Shown: positions 28,215 through 36,535 of the stretch, piece by piece
Layout: every line of letters begins with the position of its first letter
Position numbering within the stretch: position 1 is the stretch's first letter
NCBI GenBank assembly: GCA_965249205.1
Contig: CBDFLL010000006.1
Span: forward strand, 1,178,001 to 1,242,000
Direction of reading: 5' to 3'
Source of the DNA: JAQBVV01 sp965249205
GTDB taxonomy: Bacteria; Acidobacteriota; Vicinamibacteria; Vicinamibacterales; UBA2999
DNA: 64,000 nucleotides
Made by a program: the position numbers and the translations under genes
Notes under the pieces: model-generated
What the model was told of the DNA's origin: nothing
Databases searched by the model: none
The model's input: the letters and a program-made list of their open reading frames with translations, nothing else

Positions 28215-29616
28215 CCCTCAGCGCATCCATTTCATCGGGGTGTGTGGCACCGCCATGGCGACCGTGGCGGCGCTGCTAAGACAGGGCGGACACGATGTGC
28301 GCGGGTCCGATCAGCATGTCTATCCGCCGATGAGCGATTTTCTCGTGACCGAGAGCATCCCGACGATGGTCGGGTTTTCGGCGGACCATATCAGCTCCGA
28401 CGTCGATCTCGTCGTTGTTGGCAACACGATTTCCAGGGGTAATGTTGAACTCGAAGCGGTGCTGGAACGGAAGATCCGACACTGCTCTCTGCCGGAGGCG
28501 ATTCGGGACCATTTTCTGTGGGGCTCGCGCTCGATCGTTCTCGCAGGAACTCACGGCAAGACAACAACGACGTCGTTGACGGGGTGGCTGTTGACGCATG
28601 GTCAGCGTGACCCCACGGTCTTAGTGGGCGGCATCGCCCTGAATTTCGGGGATCGTGGCTCCAGCTACCGACTGGGAGTTGGCGGCGACTTCGTGATCGA
28701 GGGGGACGAATACGACAGCGCGTACTTCGATAAGACCGCGAAGTTTCTCAAGTACCTGCCCGAGGTCGCCGTCATTGGCAACATCGAGTTCGATCATGCT
28801 GACATTTACTCCGACATTGACGCCGTTCGTCTGGAATTTCGGCGCCTCGTAAATCTCGTGCCTCGCAACGGACTCCTATTGCTGGGTGCAGACAGTCCGC
28901 ACGCCGCAGGTTTGTCGATGCATGCGGTGAGTCCAGTTGAAACGTTCGGCATGGCGGCCGAAGCAACGTGGCGGGCGGACGCCATCGAGCACGGTGAAGG
29001 TGCGACCCGGTTCACCGTGCGCCGGCGCGGCGAATCATTCGGCCGGTTTGAATCGCCGCTGCTCGGTCTCCACAACGTCAGGAATGCGCTGGCGGCTATC
29101 GCCGTCGGCAGTCACGTTGGGCTTGGAGCCTCGCAACTCGGTGACGGCCTGCGCGCGTTCAGGGGCATCAGGCGCCGGTTGGAGATTATCGGTGTCCGTC
29201 GCGGTGTGACCGTCATCGATGATTTCGCGCATCATCCGACAGCCGTTCGCGAGACCCTTGTGGCGCTGCGAACGGGATATCCCGCGCGTCGATTGTGGGC
29301 GGTGTTTGAACCGCGGTCGGCCTCGTCGTGCCGCCGCGTGTTTCAGAATGATTTTGCCGCGTCGTTTGGCGCGGCTGACGAGGTTGTGATCGCGGATGTG
29401 TTCCGGTCGTCTGTGCCGGAATCGGAGCGTTTGTCGGTCGAGCACCTAGTCGATGACCTGCGCAGACAGGACCAGCGTGCCCGACACGTGCCTGGCGCTC
29501 AGGATATCGTCGAGACCATCGTGAACGAGCATCGCGATGGCGATATCGTCGTCCTGATGTCCAATGGTGGTTTCGGCGGGATTCACCAGAAGCTCCTCCA
29601 GGCACTCGGCGAGTGA
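28207..29616 (+). CDS. mpl: UDP-MurNAc:L-Ala-gamma-D-Glu-meso-Dap ligase Mpl
   Basis: This Mur-ligase relative returns the recycled tripeptide to UDP-MurNAc. It contains IHFIGVCGTAMATVAALL, the ATP loop GTHGKTTTTSL, EGDEYDSAYFD and NIEFDHADIYSD, and the C-terminal DDFAHHPTAVRETL with VFEPRSASSCRR, the motif set that separates Mpl from MurC. I favour the TTG at 28207 because conserved sequence starts there and it overlaps the ldcA stop (28212-28214); an upstream start would run far into ldcA. Confidence 0.92.
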   Translation: MRDPQRIHFIGVCGTAMATVAALLRQGGHDVRGSDQHVYPPMSDFLVTESIPTMVGFSADHISSDVDLVVVGNTISRGNVELEAVLERKIRHCSLPEAIRDHFLWGSRSIVLAGTHGKTTTTSLTGWLLTHGQRDPTVLVGGIALNFGDRGSSYRLGVGGDFVIEGDEYDSAYFDKTAKFLKYLPEVAVIGNIEFDHADIYSDIDAVRLEFRRLVNLVPRNGLLLLGADSPHAAGLSMHAVSPVETFGMAAEATWRADAIEHGEGATRFTVRRRGESFGRFESPLLGLHNVRNALAAIAVGSHVGLGASQLGDGLRAFRGIRRRLEIIGVRRGVTVIDDFAHHPTAVRETLVALRTGYPARRLWAVFEPRSASSCRRVFQNDFAASFGAADEVVIADVFRSSVPESERLSVEHLVDDLRRQDQRARHVPGAQDIVETIVNEHRDGDIVVLMSNGGFGGIHQKLLQALGE

Positions 29617-29623
29617 GCGCGGC

Positions 29624-31324
29624 GTGACGGTGCCAGACGCGCGGATTATCGACGCGGGTGATTCCGCCGTTATCTGTGAGCTAGGCGTGGAGCGCGCCGC
29701 GGTGCCGCGCGTTGATGTGGACGTCAATGCGCGCGCCATCGCGATTGCCGCTGCCGTCAGACAGCGCGCGATAGCGGGGGTTCGCGACGTGGTGCCGACG
29801 TTCCGTTCGGTGACAGTGTTCTTTGATCCGTTGGGAACGGATGTGTTCGCGGTGGCTGCAGCGCTGCGTGAGCACATGATCGCCACGCCATCGGGCTCTT
29901 CTGAGAAGACCATCGATGTGCCGGTGGTGTACGGGGGTGACGACGGGCCCGACCTCGCTGACGTTGCAGCGTTTGCGCGCTGCAGTCCGGACACAGTGAT
30001 CGCGCGCCATGCTGCGAGGATCTACCGCGTCTGTATGCTCGGCTTTCTGCCCGGGTTCGCCTACATGGCGTCTGTCGACGAGACCATCGCCGCGCCGAGA
30101 CGCGGGACCCCGCGCGTGCGCGTGCCAGCCGGCTCGGTCGGCATTGCTGGTCTCCAGACTGGGATCTATCCCACGGAGGCTCCGGGGGGCTGGCAGATCA
30201 TCGGACGGTCGGCCGTGAATCTCTTCGATCCCGCCCGTACGTCGCCAGCGCTGTTCTCACCAGGCGATCGGGTGCGGTTCGTGCCGGCCGATGCCGTCCC
30301 TGACCTCGGGTCTAGTCGAACCGAGACCGGCTCGAAGCCGAACGCCTCTACCACCCGCTGCGTCACGGTTCTTCAGCCTGGATTGCTGACGACGGTTCAG
30401 GACGCCGGTCGGTGGGGACATCAGCACGTTGGTGTGTCAGTGGCCGGGCCCATGGACTACGTCGCACATCGGCTGGCAAATGCCCTGGTAGGCAACGGGC
30501 AGAATGCGGCCACGCTCGAAGTGACCTGGCTCGGTCCGGAGCTGAGGATCGAACATGAGACGCGATTCGCCGTGACCGGCGCCGACCTTCAGGTGACGCT
30601 CGACAGCGCCGATGTGCCACTGGGCGTGCCATTGCGAGGGCGCGCGGGGAGTGTGCTGCGCTTCGGCGAAAGGAGGGGTGGCGCACGTGCCTACGTGGCG
30701 TTTGATGGTGGCATCGTGGTACCGCGTGTGCTCGGGAGCCGTGCCACGCATCTTCCGAGTCGTCTCGGCGGTATCGGGGGACGGCAGCTGGCGGCCGGGG
30801 ATTGTGTGTCTCTTGGCGATCCGCACAGCGACGTCGCAGCCCACTCCGGGGGGCCTCCGGAGGCGCGCTCCGGCACTGCCGCCGCCGAGGTGCCCGCCCA
30901 GCGGGTTCGCTCGGCGGGCGGTGCACGTCTTCGTGTGTTGCCCGGTCCACAGGCGGCCGAGTCTGGGTCATCCGCGCTGGAGGCGCTTCAACGAGAGCGA
31001 TATACCGTTTCGCCCCAATCCAACAGGATGGGGTACCGCTTGACGGGTGGCGCGCAGATACCCGGCGCCTCACGAGGCGACATGATTTCTGAGTCCACGG
31101 TGGTTGGTGGCGTCCAGCTTCCACCGTCTGGAGACCCTATTCTCTTGATGGCCGACCGACAAACCAGCGGTGGTTATCCCCAAATCGCTGTCGTCATCAC
31201 AGCTGATCTTCCGCTCGCCGGGCAGCTTGGCCCGGGCGATTGGATCGAGTTCGAAACGTGCAGTCGGACGGACGCCATAGCGGCGCTCCGCGAGGTGGAT
31301 GAGGCGTTGCGTATCGTTGGCTGA
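29624..31324 (+). CDS. pxpBC: Fused 5-oxoprolinase subunits PxpB-PxpC
   Basis: The N-terminal ~230 residues match PxpB/KipI (ARIIDAGDSAVICELG; CMLGFLPGFAYMASVDE; RVRVPAGSVGIAGLQTGIYP). The remainder matches PxpC/KipA (LQPGLLTTVQDAGRWGHQHVGV; AGPMDYVAHRLANALVGN; SESTVVGGVQLPPSGDPILLMADRQTSGGYPQIAVV). These parts are usually separate genes. With PxpA they hydrolyse 5-oxoproline to glutamate. PxpA is not present in the adjacent genes. Start at GTG 29624 or 29630, just after mpl. It overlaps murB by 26 bp. It lies inside a murein-recycling run. Confidence 0.9.
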   Translation: MTVPDARIIDAGDSAVICELGVERAAVPRVDVDVNARAIAIAAAVRQRAIAGVRDVVPTFRSVTVFFDPLGTDVFAVAAALREHMIATPSGSSEKTIDVPVVYGGDDGPDLADVAAFARCSPDTVIARHAARIYRVCMLGFLPGFAYMASVDETIAAPRRGTPRVRVPAGSVGIAGLQTGIYPTEAPGGWQIIGRSAVNLFDPARTSPALFSPGDRVRFVPADAVPDLGSSRTETGSKPNASTTRCVTVLQPGLLTTVQDAGRWGHQHVGVSVAGPMDYVAHRLANALVGNGQNAATLEVTWLGPELRIEHETRFAVTGADLQVTLDSADVPLGVPLRGRAGSVLRFGERRGGARAYVAFDGGIVVPRVLGSRATHLPSRLGGIGGRQLAAGDCVSLGDPHSDVAAHSGGPPEARSGTAAAEVPAQRVRSAGGARLRVLPGPQAAESGSSALEALQRERYTVSPQSNRMGYRLTGGAQIPGASRGDMISESTVVGGVQLPPSGDPILLMADRQTSGGYPQIAVVITADLPLAGQLGPGDWIEFETCSRTDAIAALREVDEALRIVG

Positions 31325-32411
31325 CAGCACGCTCAGGCCGACGCCGGGAGTGCCGATGGCTCCGATGACATCTCTCGGGGTCGGGGGCTCCGCACGCTGG
31401 TTTGTACGGGCGACAACCATTGACGACGTCGCAGCGGCTCGTCGATGGTGTGGCGATGCGGGCGTGCCGCTGTATGTACTGGGCGGGGGCACCAACATGG
31501 TTGTCGCCGATGCGGGAGTGGACGCGCTGGTACTGCAGGTGGCCATTCGTGCCGTCGACTTCTCCCAGCGGGGAGCGTCGACCTCGCTTCGGCTCGGTGC
31601 CGGCGAGCCATGGGATGATGCCGTATTGGCTGCGGTGTCGAGAGGCCTGGCCGGTCTTGAGTGTCTGTCTGGCATTCCGGGAAGCGTCGGAGGGACTCCG
31701 GTGCAAAACGTCGGGGCGTACGGGCAGGACGTCGCGCAGACCATTGCCGAGGTCACTGTGCTCGATCGTGAGTCAGGGGAGGTCGTCACGCTCGGTGGCG
31801 GCGAGTGTGGGTTCGGATACCGGACCAGCCGCTTCAAGGGCGAGGATGCTGGGAGGTTCATCGTTTGCGAGGTACGCTTCACGCTGAGCGCGGGGCCGCC
31901 AACAGTCGTCTATCCGGATGTGATCGGCCACCTGACACATCACGGTGTTTCTGAGCCAGCCCTCGTGGATGTCCGCAACGCGGTGTTGGCCATTCGACGA
32001 GGCAAGGGCATGGTGATCGACCCGGCGGATCCCGACACGCGGAGTGTCGGGTCGTTTTTCATGAATCCGGTGGTCGACTCGGCCCGACATGCCGACCTTG
32101 ATTCGAGCGCGGCCGGCAAGGTTCCCGCGTTTGTGCGCCCTGACGGCCGGGTCAAGATTCCGGCGGCGTGGCTCATCGAACAGTCTGGGTTCGCGCGAGG
32201 CTACCGAGCTGGATCCGTTGGTCTCTCTGCGAAACATCCGCTAGCCATCGTCAACCGGGGAGCCGCCGCATCACGCGAGATCGTGGCGCTGGCCGGAGCC
32301 ATCAAGCGACGCGTGATCGACCGTTTTGGTATCTGGCTCCGTGCGGAGCCAGCGTTTCTCGGATTTGGAGACGATGCCGATGTGGCATTTCTGAAGGAGG
32401 CTCGCTCCTAG
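31299..32411 (+). CDS. murB: UDP-N-acetylenolpyruvoylglucosamine reductase MurB
   Basis: This FAD/NADPH enzyme makes UDP-MurNAc. It shows the FAD-binding segment PLYVLGGGTNMVVADAGVD, LSGIPGSVGGTPVQNVGAYGQDV, YRTSRFK, and the C-terminal SVGSFFMNPVV and IPAAWLIEQSGFARGYRAGSVGLSAKHPLAIVN, which hold the catalytic Ser and Glu. The start overlaps pxpBC; a later in-frame ATG near MAPMTSLGVGG is an alternative. It precedes murA by 14 bp. Confidence 0.95.
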   Translation: MRRCVSLADSTLRPTPGVPMAPMTSLGVGGSARWFVRATTIDDVAAARRWCGDAGVPLYVLGGGTNMVVADAGVDALVLQVAIRAVDFSQRGASTSLRLGAGEPWDDAVLAAVSRGLAGLECLSGIPGSVGGTPVQNVGAYGQDVAQTIAEVTVLDRESGEVVTLGGGECGFGYRTSRFKGEDAGRFIVCEVRFTLSAGPPTVVYPDVIGHLTHHGVSEPALVDVRNAVLAIRRGKGMVIDPADPDTRSVGSFFMNPVVDSARHADLDSSAAGKVPAFVRPDGRVKIPAAWLIEQSGFARGYRAGSVGLSAKHPLAIVNRGAAASREIVALAGAIKRRVIDRFGIWLRAEPAFLGFGDDADVAFLKEARS

Positions 32412-32425
32412 GGGCGGTCGAGTAC

Positions 32426-33685
32426 ATGTCGACATTGTTGATTGAAGGCGGGCACCGGCTGCGGGGTCGGGTGGCGGTGGAGGGCAACAAGAATTCCGCA
32501 CTGCCATTGCTGGCGGCGTGCCTGTTGACTGAGGACGAGTGTGTCCTGACGAATGTGCCACGTATCGGTGACGTGGAGGTCATGGCGCGACTGCTGGTGG
32601 ACCTGGGTGCTGAGGTTGACGGCATCGGTACGACGACGCTCCGTGTCAAAGCCGCCCGCGTGCGCAAGCATGCGCCGGCTCGCACGCTTGTCGGCAGGCT
32701 CCGTGGCTCGGTGTTGCTGCTTGGTCCGCTGCTGGCTCGAGTTGGCCGCGCACACTTGGCGCCACCCGGAGGCGACTTCCCGGCGCGTCGGTCGATCGCA
32801 ACACACCTGGACGCGCTAGCCGCGATGGGCGCCGTGCAGGGTGTGGGCGAGGACCACATGCTGGAGGCTCCTGACGGGTTGAAGGGAGCCTCGATGTATT
32901 TGTTCGAGGCCTCGGTCACCGGCACGGAAACGGCTCTTCTTGCGGCGGCTCGCGCTGACGGCGTGACCGAGATCCGACACGCAGCCACAGAGCCGCATGT
33001 GGTGGAACTCTGCGAATTTCTCAAGAAGATGGGTGCGGGTGTCTCAGGAATCGGTAGCTCGAAGATTAGGGTGGAAGGCGTGCCCCGCTTGGGCGGTGCC
33101 GCACATCGACTCTGCGGCGACTACATCGAGGCCGGTAGCTGGGCCGCCGTCGGGGCCATCACCGGTGGCGAGGTCGATATCGAGGGCGCACGTGAGGAGG
33201 ACATCGAAGTCGTCGCGGCCGTGCTCGATCGGATGCATGTGCGGTGCGGAATGCGGGACGGGGTCTTCGAGGTCAAACCCTCGAAGCCGCGGGCAATCCG
33301 CCGTATTGCCACAGGTTTGTGGCCATCGTTTCCCAGCGATCTTGTGAGCCTCGTGACCGTGCTGGCGACTCAGGCCGAGGGTCGAACGCTCGTGCATGAC
33401 TGGATGTATGAGCTACGCCTGTTCGCCTTGGAGCAGCTGAGTGGCATGGGTGCAGACCTCTTTCTCGCTGACGCGCATCGCATCATCGTGACAGGCCCGA
33501 CGCGGCTCCGCGCCGGACGGGTGCTGGACAGTCGCGATCTGAGGTCGGGCATGTCTTTGATCGCCGCGGGTTTGGCAGCCGACGGAGAGACTCGAGTGCA
33601 GCCGCTCGAGACGGTAGAGCGGGGATACAGTGTGCTGGTTGAACGGTTACTGGGACTGGGTGCCCACGTGGAGCGAGTAGAGTAG
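32426..33685 (+). CDS. murA: UDP-GlcNAc 1-carboxyvinyltransferase MurA, Asp in place of the usual Cys
   Basis: MurA transfers enolpyruvate from PEP to UDP-GlcNAc, the first committed murein step. The 419-residue EPT fold is complete: VEGNKNSALPLLAA with the active-site Lys-Asn, RLRGSVLLLGPLLAR, and C-terminal LRSGMSLIAAGLAADGETRVQPLETVERGY. In the flexible loop the usual PGGCxIGARP reads PPGGDFPARR, so Asp117 (codon 32774-32776) replaces the catalytic Cys that fosfomycin alkylates. Asp variants are known in other phyla and are active but fosfomycin-insensitive. The ATG at 32426 fits the conserved N-terminus. Confidence 0.95.
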   Translation: MSTLLIEGGHRLRGRVAVEGNKNSALPLLAACLLTEDECVLTNVPRIGDVEVMARLLVDLGAEVDGIGTTTLRVKAARVRKHAPARTLVGRLRGSVLLLGPLLARVGRAHLAPPGGDFPARRSIATHLDALAAMGAVQGVGEDHMLEAPDGLKGASMYLFEASVTGTETALLAAARADGVTEIRHAATEPHVVELCEFLKKMGAGVSGIGSSKIRVEGVPRLGGAAHRLCGDYIEAGSWAAVGAITGGEVDIEGAREEDIEVVAAVLDRMHVRCGMRDGVFEVKPSKPRAIRRIATGLWPSFPSDLVSLVTVLATQAEGRTLVHDWMYELRLFALEQLSGMGADLFLADAHRIIVTGPTRLRAGRVLDSRDLRSGMSLIAAGLAADGETRVQPLETVERGYSVLVERLLGLGAHVERVE

Positions 33686-33727
33686 CGCCCCTTCGGTCCG
33701 CATCGGGCCCGGCGCGGTCGCAGCCGG

Positions 33728-33878
33728 TTCAGAGCGCTTTTCAAATAGCCCTTGTACTGACTGGACGAGCCATGTTACTTCTGCACGCGCCACTGCGACG
33801 CGTCGGTCCAGCCGAATGCCGGAACCCTTTCGGCATTGCGGCTACTCGAACGCCACACGGTCATGAAAAGCGCTTTAG
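33728..33878. repeat. Family E repeat, copy 1 (151 bp)
   Basis: The ends are AGCGCTTTTCA and TGAAAAGCGCT. The repeat is nearly identical, in the same orientation, to 47689-47839. It has an inner inverted pair (GCCGAATGCCG / CGGCATTGCGGC). It fills most of the gap between convergent murA and the secretin gene and ends TTAG one base before the secretin stop codon. No ORF. Confidence 0.82.
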
Positions 33879-35657
33879 TTATTCCGGCAGTTGAATCGGC
33901 AGAGCCGAACCTGGTGCGTTGGCCGGCGCTGGCGCGGCTGGCTGTGCCGCGGCTGGCGGTTCGTCGAGGATGGGGAGGTCGATGATCCCGGACACGGCTG
34001 TCCCCGCGCGTCCAACGCGGAATGGCCGTAGATCTTCTTCGCTCAAGTCCAGCACCCTCACGATTCTCGGAGTCAGCGTCAGCACGATGTCGGATTCCTG
34101 CGTCTGGCGGCGGGTGTGAGCGAACAACCGGCCCACGAGCGGAATATCGCTGAGTCCAGGAATGCCTTCAAGTACGTCACGCTCGTCGTCCCGAATCAGG
34201 CCGGCAAGCAGGTTCGTCTCTCCGTCCTGCAGGCGGATCACGGTGTTGATCTCACGGTTGCCGAATGTCGGCAGCCCTCCGAACCCGGTTCCCGAAATGC
34301 TGCTGACGAGAATACTCAGCGCAAGCGACACCTGGCCGTCATGGTGAGTGCGAGGCGTGATGTCGATGTTCACCCCGATGTTTTCGTAGTTGAACGAGGT
34401 GATCGGCTGTTGTGCGACGCCACCGCTGGCAAAGGGCGTGAAGGTCGTCACGGGCACTGGCACCCGCTCGCCGAATCTCGCCTGTGCTGAGATGCCTTCC
34501 GACGTGCGCAACTGCGTGTTGGCGAGTGTGCGTGTGTTGCTGTCGGTCTTTAACAGACGATAGAACAGGCCGGGAAGATTCGTCAGGAAGACGTCGGACG
34601 TCGTCAAACTGTCGAGGTCTCTCAGCGTCAGGCCCTCCCGATTGACATCCACTCCCCCGTCGATCCCCAGGGACCCGGCCGACGCGAGTTTCAGTCCGTA
34701 CTCGCGTAGCCGCGTGCGATCGAATTCGAGCAGTTCAACGTCGATCACGACCTCCGGACGGGCCTTGTCGATGGCGGTGATCAGGCTGGCTGCGGCGGCT
34801 ACTCGCTCTGGCGTGTCCTTCATCGCGAGAGCATTGGTCGCAGTGATTGGAGCAAGCCGTCGGTTGTCGATCACGATTCGCAACAGGTCGAGCGTTTCGG
34901 CGACGTCGGCGTTGCTCAGGTAGAACGTTCGGACGACCTCGTCTTGGTACTCCGTGCGCTTGGCCGGCGTATCGGGAATCACGGTGATCGTACGCTGCGC
35001 GGTAACTTGATAGAAGCTGCGTGTAGCCGTCGAGAGTGACACCAGCGCGCCCTCCAGCGTCGCGTTCTGAAGGTCGATCGTGACCGGCTGCGCGTTGAAC
35101 TGCGGATCGAACACGACGTTGAGATCGGCCATTCTGGCGAGTGCCGTGTACACGTCCCGACTGTCTGCGTCACGGAACGTCAGCGATGCCGGAAGCTGCA
35201 CGTCCGCCGGCAGGTCCAGTCCGGAGGGGCGCAGCGTCTGCGAGCGCTCGATGAGTGTTTCCAGATCGGTCTTCCGTGTCCGGGCGGCCTCGACCCCGGC
35301 GCGCAGTTGCGCCTGAACGGTGGTGAGCAGTGTGAGCACGTTCGAGTCGTCGGGATTGAGCTCCTCGGCGAGCTGGAGCTCGAAGAGGGCTTCGTTCAGC
35401 AGGCCGTCTGCGTAGAATTGCCTCCCGCGTGCGAAGTGATTTTGCGCGCCTCTCAACCTGGCGCGTTCGAGCCCCTGCTGAGCGCTCGCGTTGGAGGGGT
35501 CCGCCTGCAGCGCACGCGTGTACTCCATCACCGCCTGGTCGTAGTCCCGGTCGAGTTCGGCGCGTTCGCCAGACCGAAGCGCAGCGGCTGTTGCGCACCC
35601 CGACAGGGCACACGTCAGCAGGACGAGCAGCGGGACCCGACTAATTGGCGATGCCAT
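33879..35657 (-). CDS. TPR-secretin lipoprotein (GspD-like)
   Basis: The 592-residue protein has a lipoprotein signal (LLVLLTCALSGCATA, lipobox Cys21), two TPR-like units (residues about 30-115), a secretin N/STN-type segment (SLTFRDADSRDVYTALARMADLNVVFDPQ), N-domain repeats, then the secretin channel domain (PEVVIDVELLEFDRTRLREYGL; NYENIGVNIDITPRTH; IPGLSDIPLVGRLFAHTRRQ). A proline/alanine-rich tail follows. It resembles type II secretion or pilus outer-membrane pores, but no other secretion genes adjoin it. It overlaps lolA by 17 bp. Confidence 0.88.
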   Translation of the reverse strand: MASPISRVPLLVLLTCALSGCATAAALRSGERAELDRDYDQAVMEYTRALQADPSNASAQQGLERARLRGAQNHFARGRQFYADGLLNEALFELQLAEELNPDDSNVLTLLTTVQAQLRAGVEAARTRKTDLETLIERSQTLRPSGLDLPADVQLPASLTFRDADSRDVYTALARMADLNVVFDPQFNAQPVTIDLQNATLEGALVSLSTATRSFYQVTAQRTITVIPDTPAKRTEYQDEVVRTFYLSNADVAETLDLLRIVIDNRRLAPITATNALAMKDTPERVAAAASLITAIDKARPEVVIDVELLEFDRTRLREYGLKLASAGSLGIDGGVDVNREGLTLRDLDSLTTSDVFLTNLPGLFYRLLKTDSNTRTLANTQLRTSEGISAQARFGERVPVPVTTFTPFASGGVAQQPITSFNYENIGVNIDITPRTHHDGQVSLALSILVSSISGTGFGGLPTFGNREINTVIRLQDGETNLLAGLIRDDERDVLEGIPGLSDIPLVGRLFAHTRRQTQESDIVLTLTPRIVRVLDLSEEDLRPFRVGRAGTAVSGIIDLPILDEPPAAAQPAAPAPANAPGSALPIQLPE

Positions 35658-36372
35658 CGGTGATGATGTCGACGCCGCTAGGGATACGAAACACGAAGTC
35701 TTTATCGGCCACTCCCTGGTTCTCCTTCAGGTCGGTAAAGGACAGCGTTGAAACCCCCCCCTGCCGGTCCCGCGTGGTCAGGGCCAGGATCTGCAGGGAG
35801 GTTGGATCCACCGCCACGACCAGGTACTCGAACTCCGGCTCGGCTCGGTAGGGTGTCAACCTCAGGGCGGTCGCACCGGGAGACGACGTCTCGTCGAAGG
35901 CCGCTGAAAAATCCCTCACAATATCTCCGCGCCCGGCCAGGAACGCCGCCGGGGTCGTCGCCTGTTCGTCTGACGGCAGGGTGGTGACCATGACTTGCCG
36001 ATCCTCCGGTAGGTAGGCGTACATCCTGATGCCATCGGAGACAAATTCCTTTCGCTCCGGCGCGGTGTACACCCATCGCATCTGGCCAGGCTTTTTGACA
36101 ACGACGGTTCCGCGCTCGGTCGTCTGCGTGCGGAGCACGCCGCCCCGGTACGTGTGCACGAAATCGGCTGAGAAATCGCGAATGCCCTGATAGCGGTCTT
36201 GAAGGGCGCGGGCCAGGCGCTCGGGTGTTGCAGAGTTTTGATCGAGACTTTGGGCCTGAATCTCGGCCCCGGTCTGGGTTTGGGCTCGTGGAACGGCCGT
36301 GGGCAGACACAGGGCGAGTATCGCGGCCGTGGTGACGGCCGCCTGGCTTGTGGATGTGGCAATTCGAAACAT
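35641..36372 (-). CDS. lolA: Outer-membrane lipoprotein carrier LolA
   Basis: The 243-residue periplasmic protein has a signal peptide (AAVTTAAILALCLPTAVPRAQ). LolA-fold motifs are RYQGIRDFSADFVHTYRGGVLRT, KKPGQMRWVYTAPERKEFVSDG and the VDPTSLQILALTTRDRQG strand. It ferries lipoproteins from LolCDE to the outer membrane. Pairing with a secretin lipoprotein directly downstream suggests co-production of the carrier and a client, by inference. Confidence 0.88.
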   Translation of the reverse strand: MFRIATSTSQAAVTTAAILALCLPTAVPRAQTQTGAEIQAQSLDQNSATPERLARALQDRYQGIRDFSADFVHTYRGGVLRTQTTERGTVVVKKPGQMRWVYTAPERKEFVSDGIRMYAYLPEDRQVMVTTLPSDEQATTPAAFLAGRGDIVRDFSAAFDETSSPGATALRLTPYRAEPEFEYLVVAVDPTSLQILALTTRDRQGGVSTLSFTDLKENQGVADKDFVFRIPSGVDIITDGIAN

Positions 36373-36535
36373 GGCTACCTGCGACTGCGACTGATGCCCT
36401 TCAAGCCTTGGGCCAACCCGTACTGACGATATTAGGCCACAAGACCTTGGACAAGGCTATTAGTCGGAGGCGCAGACCGTGTCGGTTTGACCTCAGGATG
36501 TAGCTTTCGGACCGCGTGCGCCGGCACTGGCCCTG

